A stretch of 6,905 nucleotides of DNA from Acetobacteraceae bacterium (GTDB lineage Bacteria; Pseudomonadota; Alphaproteobacteria; Acetobacterales; Acetobacteraceae). This document shows, piece after piece, positions 1 through 5,984 of the stretch (positions within the stretch are counted from its first letter, which is position 1; each line of letters begins with the position of its first letter). Under the pieces are notes generated by a model. It was not told the origin of the DNA. It ran no database searches and was given only the letters and a program-made list of their open reading frames with translations. The stretch lies in contig CANJSR010000268.1 of assembly GCA_947476855.1 (NCBI GenBank), forward strand, positions 1 to 6,905, written 5' to 3'. Made by a program: the position numbers and the translations under genes.

Positions 1-234
<234 letters not shown>

Positions 235-1242
235 TCAGGCGCTCAGCATCCCCAGCCCCGCCACGATGGCCTGGCGCTTGTCGAGCGCGAACCGCTCCGT
301 CTCATCCCGCAGGCGGCTGAGGTTCTGCCACACCTCCCCCCACGCATCGAGCGGGCGCAGGGCGACCAACCGCTCCTGCTCCGGGTCCGCCTGGCCGCGG
401 GCGGTTTCCCGGACGGCCGCGGCGATGCCCGCGGTCAGCAGGTCCATGAAGGTCGAAAACCCCGTCTCGGACCGGCCGAGCGCATCGGCGATATCGTAGG
501 CGCGGGTGGGGGGGAGGTTGGGGAGGTCGGAGAGCACCTGGTCCACCAGCCCCGCGATCTTCAGCCCCTCCTCCTCCGCCATCATCAGCGCTCGGCCGGG
601 CGATCCTTCGGCGAGGGTGGCGAGGCGGTCACGTTCGTCCTCCGTCAGCGCCGGGAGGTAGGTGGCGAGAAGGGTCCGCATGGTGGCGTCGTCCAGCGCG
701 TCGAGGCGAAGGCGGCGGCAGCGGCTGCGGATGGTCGGCGGCAGGCGGCCGGGGGCGGAGCATGTCAGAATCAGGATGGCGCGCGGGGGCGGTTCTTCCA
801 GCGTCTTGAGCAGGGCGTTGGCCGAGGCGGCGTTCAACTCCTCCGCTCCGTCGACGATGACGACGCGCCAGCCGCCCTCGGCCGGGGTGAGGGAGAGGAA
901 GCCCCCGACCTTGCGCACGTCGTCGACCGCGATCTGGGTCCGCATGCGTTTGGTTTTCTCGTTGATGCCACGCTCGATCACCAGGAGATCGGCGTGGGAG
1001 CCGGCGGCGACCCGGCGGAAGGTCGGGTGGGTGGGGTCGAGGGCGAGGGTCGGCTCGGTCGGGCGGCCGGCGAGGAGGCGGCGGGCGAAGCGGTAGGCGA
1101 GGGTCGCCTTGCCGATGCCCTCCGGTCCCGTGATGAGCCAGGCATGGTGCATACGGGCACTGGCAAGGGCGGCCAGGAGGGTGGCTTCGGCTGGTTCGTG
1201 GCCGAGGAGGATGGGGTTGGAACGGGGGGGTGGCGCGGGCAT
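235..1242 (-). CDS. holB: DNA polymerase III delta' subunit (clamp-loader ATPase-fold subunit)
   Basis: Delta' is a subunit of the clamp loader that places the beta sliding clamp on primed DNA in the cytoplasm. The 335-residue protein is of normal family length. It opens with NPILLGHEPAE, then shows a Walker A-type loop GPEGIGKAT at residues 39-47, a Walker B-like strand VVIVDGAEEL at 127-136, the helix LLKTLEEPPP at 144-153 and the SRC motif at 173-175 that supplies the arginine finger to the neighbouring subunit. The four-cysteine zinc module of the E. coli protein is absent, which is usual in Alphaproteobacteria as far as I know. The start is fixed by the conserved beginning and by an upstream in-frame TAG with no other start codon between. 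No Shine-Dalgarno is visible: the bases before the ATG are C-rich. The expected partner tmk does not lie immediately upstream; a divergent glycan operon does. Confidence 0.95.
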   Translation of the reverse strand: MPAPPPRSNPILLGHEPAEATLLAALASARMHHAWLITGPEGIGKATLAYRFARRLLAGRPTEPTLALDPTHPTFRRVAAGSHADLLVIERGINEKTKRMRTQIAVDDVRKVGGFLSLTPAEGGWRVVIVDGAEELNAASANALLKTLEEPPPRAILILTCSAPGRLPPTIRSRCRRLRLDALDDATMRTLLATYLPALTEDERDRLATLAEGSPGRALMMAEEEGLKIAGLVDQVLSDLPNLPPTRAYDIADALGRSETGFSTFMDLLTAGIAAAVRETARGQADPEQERLVALRPLDAWGEVWQNLSRLRDETERFALDKRQAIVAGLGMLSA

Positions 1243-1356
1243 GGGGGGAGGATAGCGGCGACGGCGGACAGTGTCTTGCCCGGAGGTGGGAGCGCAATCT
1301 GCCTATCGTTCATGGCGGTGGCGTCACCGCCTGCTTGCCCGCGATCAGGTCGCATG

Positions 1357-1385
1357 TTACCGGAAACTCTTACGGTTCATATACG
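1357..1385 (+). promoter_or_regulatory. Possible sigma-70-like promoter for the glycosyltransferase operon
   Basis: TTACCG at 1357-1362 (3 of 6 matches to the -35 consensus) and TATACG at 1380-1385 (4 of 6 to the -10 consensus) are separated by exactly 17 bases in an AT-richer pocket. If used, it would give a leader of roughly 215 bases before the GT2 start, containing the palindromes and CATTGC motifs. The matches are modest and unproven. Confidence 0.25.
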
Positions 1386-1427
1386 TTTGGGACTGGCGGC
1401 GGCCCTTGAATGACAATTTGCGATTCA

Positions 1428-1461
1428 GTCCCCGGGACCTGCCCCAGGCAATGTCCGGGAC
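1428..1461. repeat. Three adjacent short palindromes
   Basis: Three perfect inverted repeats follow each other: GTCCC-C-GGGAC at 1428-1438, CCTG-CCC-CAGG at 1438-1448 (sharing one base with the first) and GTCC-G-GGAC at 1453-1461. The first and third are near copies of each other, starting 25 bases apart. The GGGAC of the first can also pair with the GTCC of the third, so alternative hairpins are possible in RNA. The role is unknown: protein-binding sites, RNA structure or the remnant of a mobile-element end are all possible. Confidence 0.45.
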
Positions 1462-1547
1462 CACCAGAAAGCAATGCCATTGCGGTGGAATCGCTCCGAT
1501 CGGCCCACTACAACCATTGCGTTAACCCCATGAGGGCGCGGCATTGC
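1448..1547. repeat. Cluster of five CATTGC/GCAATG hexamers
   Basis: The hexamer occurs as GCAATG at 1448-1453 and 1471-1476 and as CATTGC at 1478-1483, 1515-1520 and 1542-1547. The second and third copies form the perfect 13-base palindrome GCAATG-C-CATTGC (1471-1483). By chance one copy on either strand is expected about every 2 kb, so five in 100 bases upstream of an operon is a clear local enrichment. It may be an operator array for a dimeric regulator, or decayed repeat DNA. Confidence 0.5.
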
Positions 1548-1607
1548 CGGTTTGATCTGGCCGTTACCCAGGTCCATCGGAGAGTGGCACGCGTTTAGGC
1601 TGGCTGC

Positions 1608-2591
1608 ATGTTTTCCTTCGTTCGGCGCGGTCCGTTTCTGCTTTGGGGTGTCGTCTTCGTCTGCATCGGGACAGCGATGTACCTGTGCGGTATTTTGATG
1701 GTCATCCCGCGGTATCTTCTCGGAATGAACGCGATCCTGCTGCCGCTGAATGAGTGGATCGTCTGGTATAGCGGAATGCCGATGACGCTTGGGATCACGC
1801 TGATCCTGATCGACCTGCTCCTCTTTTTTCCCCATAAGCGGTCGAACGGCATGGTCCGCGACGACACCATTACCGATCGGCGGGTGACGGTCACACTCAC
1901 CGCCTACAACGATGAATTGAGCATAGCAGACGCGGTGGCCGATTTCCTCGCCCATCCCATGGTTCGTCGCGTCATCGTCGTCAGCAACAACAGCACGGAC
2001 TCGACCTTGGAACGCGCGCGCGAGGCGGGGGCCATGGTGTTCAACGAGACATCGCAGGGATACGGGCAGTGCGTTTTTCGCTGCCTGAAGGAAGCCGTCG
2101 ATCTCAACGAGGCCGAGTTGATCATCCTGTGTGAAGGGGATCGGACGTTCCGAGCGTCGGATATCGAGAAATTCCTGGCCTATGCGCCACATGCCGATAT
2201 TGTGAACGGAACCCGCACGGTGGAACGTCTGAGACAGCATAACACGCAGCTCAGTACGTTCATGTATTATGGCAATCTGTTCGTTGGGAAGCTGCTGGAA
2301 GCGAAACATCTTGGCGCAAGCACGCTGACGGACGTCGGCACGACCTACAAGCTGTGCCGGCGCGAGGTACTGATCAAGCTGCTGCCAAAACTAGACCCGA
2401 GGATCAATCTCGAATTCAATGCCTACTTTCTGGATACTGCGTTGGCAAACGGATATTTCGTGATCGAATGTCCCATCACCTTCCACGCACGCGTTGGTGT
2501 CAGCAAAGGCGGCAACGTCGATAATCTGCGGGCGCTCAAGGTTGGGCTGCGCATGATTGTAGGCATCCTGATTGGTTGGCGGCGATCATGA
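1608..2591 (+). CDS. Membrane-anchored family 2 glycosyltransferase (polyprenyl-phosphate sugar synthase-like)
   Basis: This 327-residue protein has two predicted N-terminal membrane helices (about residues 11-33 and 53-75) followed by a cytoplasmic GT-A domain. Visible GT2 features are TLTAYNDE at 96-103, SNNSTDST at 126-133, the metal/nucleotide-binding position CEGDRTF at 175-181 (EGD in place of a strict DxD), TDVGTTYKL at 241-249 and FHARVGVSKGG at 292-302. The pattern resembles dolichol/undecaprenyl-phosphate hexose synthases, which load a sugar from a nucleotide donor onto a lipid carrier; sugar and carrier cannot be told. Known relatives often carry their membrane helices at the C-terminus, so the N-terminal pair is noteworthy. 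An in-frame TAG at 1596-1598 fixes the ATG at 1608 as the earliest start; its Shine-Dalgarno is weak. The stop overlaps the next gene's start (ATGA), implying translational coupling. Confidence 0.85.
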   Translation: MFSFVRRGPFLLWGVVFVCIGTAMYLCGILMVIPRYLLGMNAILLPLNEWIVWYSGMPMTLGITLILIDLLLFFPHKRSNGMVRDDTITDRRVTVTLTAYNDELSIADAVADFLAHPMVRRVIVVSNNSTDSTLERAREAGAMVFNETSQGYGQCVFRCLKEAVDLNEAELIILCEGDRTFRASDIEKFLAYAPHADIVNGTRTVERLRQHNTQLSTFMYYGNLFVGKLLEAKHLGASTLTDVGTTYKLCRREVLIKLLPKLDPRINLEFNAYFLDTALANGYFVIECPITFHARVGVSKGGNVDNLRALKVGLRMIVGILIGWRRS

Positions 2592-3253
2592 GCCCTGATC
2601 AAGGATATCACAGTACGCAGTCGGCGTCTGATTCAAGGCGGCAGATTGTTTGGAAGACGCTATGGGACCATCATTTTAGCCGGATGGTGCCAGCGGATGG
2701 CTGTGTGCTGGACATTGGCTGTGGACGCGGTCATTTCATCAACCACGTTGTAGCGCGGCGCCGCATCGCGATCGATCTGTGGACTGATTTTCCGCGGTTT
2801 CTTGAACCCGGCGTTGAGACGATTGTCGGCGACCTTGGGCAATTGAAGCAGATCGACGACGGTGCGGTCGACTATGCGCTTGCAAGCAACATCTTCGAAC
2901 ACATCTCGCAGCACGAGTTTTCTACGGTCCTGAATGTCCTGCGCCGGAAGCTGTCTCCGCGTGGCACGCTTACCATCTTGCAGCCCAACTACAGGTATGC
3001 ATACAAGGAATATTTCGATGACTATACTCATGTATCGATATATTCCCACGTTAGCATGGTGGATTTCTTGATAGCAAATGGTTATTCGGTCATGAGCGTC
3101 ATACCAAAATTCCTGCCACTGACTGTCAAGTCCAGGATTCCGGTCTCCCCCTTTCTAATTCGTGCATGGCTGTCGTCGCCGATAAAGCCATTGGGAAAGC
3201 AGATGCTGATCACCGCCCGGCCACGCGGCGAGCACCAGCGGGGCGCAGCCTGA
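2588..3253 (+). CDS. Class I SAM-dependent methyltransferase
   Basis: A 221-residue soluble Rossmann-fold methyltransferase. Motif I is VLDIGCGRGHF at residues 40-50, the acidic end of strand beta2 is AIDLW at 61-65 (Asp63), and the motif II region is VDYALASNIFEHI at 94-106, followed by KLSPRGTLTILQPN at 121-134. A conserved-looking aromatic stretch with FDDYTHVSIY at 143-152 probably lines the acceptor pocket. The ATG at 2588 is chosen because it forms the 4-base ATGA overlap with the upstream glycosyltransferase stop; an ATG at 2576 in the same frame would extend the overlap without reason. Its stop shares a base with the next start (TGATG). Placed between two glycosyltransferase-type genes, it probably methylates a sugar or lipid-linked glycan intermediate, but the substrate is inferred from context only. 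Its 3' third is strikingly AT-rich: 3001-3060 is 35% G+C. Confidence 0.87.
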   Translation: MSPDQGYHSTQSASDSRRQIVWKTLWDHHFSRMVPADGCVLDIGCGRGHFINHVVARRRIAIDLWTDFPRFLEPGVETIVGDLGQLKQIDDGAVDYALASNIFEHISQHEFSTVLNVLRRKLSPRGTLTILQPNYRYAYKEYFDDYTHVSIYSHVSMVDFLIANGYSVMSVIPKFLPLTVKSRIPVSPFLIRAWLSSPIKPLGKQMLITARPRGEHQRGAA

Positions 3254-4842
3254 TGCCCGCGCGCACCGGGATAGACTCTGCTGGATCTCGCGCTGGATGG
3301 TCCTTCGCGCTCCTGACCATTGTGCTCTTCGCCGCGTCCGCGCTGCTTCTGATGGCGCATTTCGGTGCGTATCTCCTCTATGCCGCCCAGGCGATCAGCT
3401 ATCCGTTCGAACTGGATTACGGTGAAGGCATCGTCTGGTATCAGGCACTGAAGATTCCAGATGGGCGCATGTATGGGGACATTACAACCTATCCGTTTAC
3501 TGTCTTCCACTATCCTCCCGCCTACCACCTGGTATCGCGTGCCGTGTCGCTGGTGACGGGCGACATGCTGGTTGCCGGCCGGTTGGTGTCGGTTGCCAGC
3601 ACCCTGGCCATCGCGGGTATCGCTGCCTGTATCGTCAGGCAGAGTACGCCACCCGGGACACCTCGGATCGCGGGCATTTGCGGCGCGGCCGTCGCGGGGC
3701 TGAGTATATTCTGCCTCAATCCGGTGCTGCAATGGTCGCATCTCATGCGGGTCGATATGCTGGCGATCGCGTTTTCCTTCCTGGGTGTCTTTTTCGCCGC
3801 CCGCCCGACCACAAGGCCATACCACTTTTATCTCTCGGTCCTTTTCTTCGTTGCCGCGATCTTCACAAAGCAAACGAGCGTGGCGGCGGCCCTGGCCACT
3901 GTTCCCGTGCTTTTCCTGGTCAACCGATGGAACACGGTCCGCGCCTGTCTGTTTGGCCTCGCGGTCGCCGTCGCCTGCCTGGCAGCCATGACATGGGCCA
4001 CCGATGGCGGTTTCCTGCGGCACATTGTCCAGCACAACATCAATCGTTTCGATCTTCGGGTGGTCTACTGGAACCTGCGGCTGCCCTGGTTTGAGTACGG
4101 GATCCTGTTCGCCTCGATCATCTCGATCGTGACGTTCTGGGGGAGACAGGTGGGATTGCGCTCTCCCAGGGCGTGGATCCCGGTCGCCTACGGCAAGCTG
4201 ATGGACCCAGGTGCGAGGGCGATGGTGATCATGCCTCTCTACCTGTTCACGTCGTCCCTGACATTGCTCACGATAGGAAAGTCCGGAGCCACGCTCAATT
4301 ACTTCATCGAGTGGATGTGCACATGGTGTGTGCTTGTAGGGCTGATCATCACGACCGAGGTCGGCCGAACCGGATCAGCCGTCTTCAGCGGAGTCCCGAT
4401 CCGCTTGGGTGCTGGTATTCCTGGGTTCCTCGCGGTCCTTGGATTGCTGTTCCAGGCATATTTCACATCTGACCCGCGGACTGATCGGTTCAGGAACCAA
4501 CAACAGATTGCTGCATTGTCCCAACTGACCGAAAAGGTCCGTGCAGCCCCAGGTCCGATCCTGTCCGAAGACATGGTGCTCCTGGTGCGCGTCGGAAAGG
4601 ACGTCCCGTGGGAGCCTTCCATCTTCGCGGAGTTGGGGAGTCTGGGTAGATGGGATGAAACACTGATCACCGACATGATCAACCATCGGCGATTCAGCTT
4701 CATTGTTACGGTCTCCCAACCAGGGCACGGATTTCATGAGGCACGGTTCAACCCCGCTGTTCAACGGGCCATCGAAACTGCCTACCCAAGGATCGAGGAA
4801 ATCGCAGGCTATCTCGTGCGATCGCCGCCTGGCCCGCTATAG
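3253..4842 (+). CDS. Multi-pass membrane protein, probable GT-C-type glycosyltransferase (family 39-like)
   Basis: A 529-residue protein with about ten hydrophobic segments (the first at about 19-43, the last at about 388-403) and a soluble C-terminal part of about 125 residues. The first long loop after helix 1 carries FELDYGEG at 52-59, an acidic motif placed like the catalytic Asp/Glu of GT-C enzymes, followed by HYPPAYHLV at 86-94. Other family-like elements are RVDMLA at 166-171, FTKQTS at 204-209 and GATLNYFIE at 345-353. GT-C proteins use polyprenyl-phosphate-linked sugars on the outer side of the inner membrane, which fits a GT2 lipid-sugar synthase two genes upstream. The ATG at 3253 is taken because it overlaps the methyltransferase stop (TGATG) and precedes a short charged leader and the first helix; an in-frame ATG at 3166 would overlap the previous gene by 88 bases. 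Acceptor and sugar are unknown; the assignment is by motif and topology. Confidence 0.75.
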   Translation: MPARTGIDSAGSRAGWSFALLTIVLFAASALLLMAHFGAYLLYAAQAISYPFELDYGEGIVWYQALKIPDGRMYGDITTYPFTVFHYPPAYHLVSRAVSLVTGDMLVAGRLVSVASTLAIAGIAACIVRQSTPPGTPRIAGICGAAVAGLSIFCLNPVLQWSHLMRVDMLAIAFSFLGVFFAARPTTRPYHFYLSVLFFVAAIFTKQTSVAAALATVPVLFLVNRWNTVRACLFGLAVAVACLAAMTWATDGGFLRHIVQHNINRFDLRVVYWNLRLPWFEYGILFASIISIVTFWGRQVGLRSPRAWIPVAYGKLMDPGARAMVIMPLYLFTSSLTLLTIGKSGATLNYFIEWMCTWCVLVGLIITTEVGRTGSAVFSGVPIRLGAGIPGFLAVLGLLFQAYFTSDPRTDRFRNQQQIAALSQLTEKVRAAPGPILSEDMVLLVRVGKDVPWEPSIFAELGSLGRWDETLITDMINHRRFSFIVTVSQPGHGFHEARFNPAVQRAIETAYPRIEEIAGYLVRSPPGPL

Positions 4843-4903
4843 CGAAGCGCCGGACCGCAGGTTCCTCGAAGGCCCGGCCCGATCGCCGCAACCAACAGGT
4901 CGT
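4843..4903. other. Convergent gap between the glycan operon and the LysR gene
   Basis: The 61 bases between two converging stop codons contain no strong hairpin plus T-run, so no intrinsic terminator can be called for either side. A 9-base direct repeat, GATCGCCGC, occurs at 4820-4828 (end of the membrane-protein gene) and 4881-4889; its meaning is unclear and it may be chance. Confidence 0.35.
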
Positions 4904-5809
4904 TCAGGCAAAGGAGTGAGCCGATGGTTCAGGCTTTACCCAGCAGTAGCCACGAATGGCGCGAACGAACGCCGACAAGGGCGATGACCAGCGTCGTCCC
5001 GCAACGGTCACCAAAGACACTTCCCGCTGAACCGCCGGATCGGTCACGGGCCGGCTGACCACCCCTGGCACCGTGTTGGAGTATTCCGGCAGGAAGCACA
5101 CGCCCATCCCCGCCGCGACCATCGTCAGCACCCAGTCCTCCCGCTCACTGCCGTAGGAGTTCACGACTTTCGCGCCATTGGAAACACAGACGTTCGTCAG
5201 ATGGCCGTCGTATTCACAGTTGAGGCGTTGGAGATAGCTTTCCCCATCCAGATCGGCGACACGCAAGGCGTTCGCTCGGGCGAAGCGATGACCAGCCGAA
5301 CAGGCGATGACGAAACGCTCCGGATACAGTGTTTGCGCCTGCAACGGATCGGGAAATCCATCGGGGCTGGCCATCAGCGCGGCGTCGATGTCGCCCTTGT
5401 TCAGCAGACCGGTCAACTGAGCCGGTGTCTGCTCCACCAGGGTCAGGTCCACGCCCGGATTCTGCTGGCGAAACCGCGCGAGGAAGCTGACGAAGCGCAC
5501 TGGTCCGATCGTACACATCACCCCCAACCGTAGCTGCGCGCTGTCCAGACGCAGGAACCGGCTGGCGGTTTCCTTCGCGAGATGCGTGCGGTTCAGGACC
5601 TCGGTCAGATGCGGTTCCAGCAGGCGGCCGAGTTCCGTCAGGTGCGTATTATTACGTTCTCGTGAAAACAGCAGGCCGCCGAGTTCGTCTTCCATCTTCT
5701 GGATGGCGCGGGTCAAGGCCGGTTGGCTCACGTTGCAGGTCTCGGCTGCCTTGGTGAAGTTCAAGGTCTTGCCGAGCGCAAGGAAGTAGCGGATCTCGTG
5801 CAGTTCCAT
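4904..5809 (-). CDS. LysR-family transcriptional regulator with an OxyR-like cysteine pair
   Basis: A 301-residue LysR-type regulator. The N-terminal winged helix-turn-helix spans about residues 3-62 (IRYFLALGKTLNFTKAAETC, then NVSQPALTRAIQKMEDELGG), and a linker helix and periplasmic-binding-protein-like effector domain follow to about residue 285. The start at 5809 is preferred over the ATG at 5824, because GGGAAG lies 7 bases upstream of 5809 and overlaps the earlier ATG, which itself has no ribosome site. Cys198 and Cys208 sit in the effector domain just before SEREDWVLTMVAAGMGV (221-237). By eye this aligns with the E. coli OxyR segment that holds the redox cysteines 199 and 208 before its NMVAAGSGI, with one extra residue between the two. 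It is transcribed divergently from the SDR gene, the usual sign that it controls that gene and itself. Effector unknown; redox sensing is a hypothesis. Confidence 0.93.
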   Translation of the reverse strand: MELHEIRYFLALGKTLNFTKAAETCNVSQPALTRAIQKMEDELGGLLFSRERNNTHLTELGRLLEPHLTEVLNRTHLAKETASRFLRLDSAQLRLGVMCTIGPVRFVSFLARFRQQNPGVDLTLVEQTPAQLTGLLNKGDIDAALMASPDGFPDPLQAQTLYPERFVIACSAGHRFARANALRVADLDGESYLQRLNCEYDGHLTNVCVSNGAKVVNSYGSEREDWVLTMVAAGMGVCFLPEYSNTVPGVVSRPVTDPAVQREVSLVTVAGRRWSSPLSAFVRAIRGYCWVKPEPSAHSFA

Positions 5810-5984
5810 CGCCGATCTTCCCATTCGTCAAAGGTGTTCGCGGTTCTGACTCGGGCATCGGCACGGTGTTACAGCGGTTCACGATAACATGGGTGCATCT
5901 CCCCGATTGCCGATCGGTATTGGCGTCGGCCGTCGCAAGCGGGGCAGCATCGCGCAGGGCCGGTCCGCCGGTGCGTCTTGATGG
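5810..5984. promoter_or_regulatory. Divergent LysR/SDR control region
   Basis: This 175-base region lies between the divergent LysR and SDR starts and should contain both promoters and the LysR operator. The best candidate operator is TGTTA-N13-TAACA (5867-5889), a perfect 5-bp inverted repeat centred about 70 bases from the LysR start and about 107 from the SDR start. T5869 and A5881 also satisfy the T-N11-A spacing of LysR boxes. No promoter hexamers match well enough to call. Confidence 0.5.
5817..5822 (-). promoter_or_regulatory. Ribosome-binding site that decides the LysR start
   Basis: Read on the minus strand, GGGAAG lies 7 bases before the ATG at 5809. Part of it falls inside the alternative in-frame start at 5824, which makes that start unlikely. 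Confidence 0.6.

Larger units (their letters stand above)
1243..1607. other. Divergent intergenic region between holB and the glycosyltransferase operon
   Basis: This 365-base stretch separates holB (leftward) from the GT2 gene (rightward). No reading frame in it shows a recognisable protein: the two plus-strand frames of 62-84 codons lack a Shine-Dalgarno and any motif. No trace of a thymidylate kinase C-terminus was recognised on the minus strand. It contains a possible sigma-70-type promoter, a run of small palindromes and a CATTGC hexamer cluster, listed separately. It is locally richer in A and T around 1355-1430 than the holB side. Confidence 0.6.

Noticed and set aside
1271..1598. Two small plus-strand frames (84 and 62 codons) in the holB-GT2 gap
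   Set aside because: No Shine-Dalgarno, no recognisable motif, and composition typical of random frames; they overlap the palindromes and hexamer cluster.
1425..2309. 294-codon minus-strand open frame opposite the GT2 gene
   Set aside because: Most of it overlaps the well-supported glycosyltransferase, it is His/Asp/Arg-rich and has no recognisable motif.
3166..3252. Upstream ATG at 3166 for the GT-C-like protein
   Set aside because: It would overlap the methyltransferase by 88 bases and add a polar Arg/Ala-rich leader; the TGATG junction at 3253 is the better start.
3082..4035. 317-codon minus-strand open frame opposite the methyltransferase and membrane-protein genes
   Set aside because: It is antisense to two motif-supported genes, strongly hydrophilic with no domain pattern, and would break the coupled operon logic.
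4820..4889. 9-base direct repeat GATCGCCGC at the operon end as a possible insertion footprint
   Set aside because: Too short and GC-typical to distinguish from chance; no element lies between the copies.
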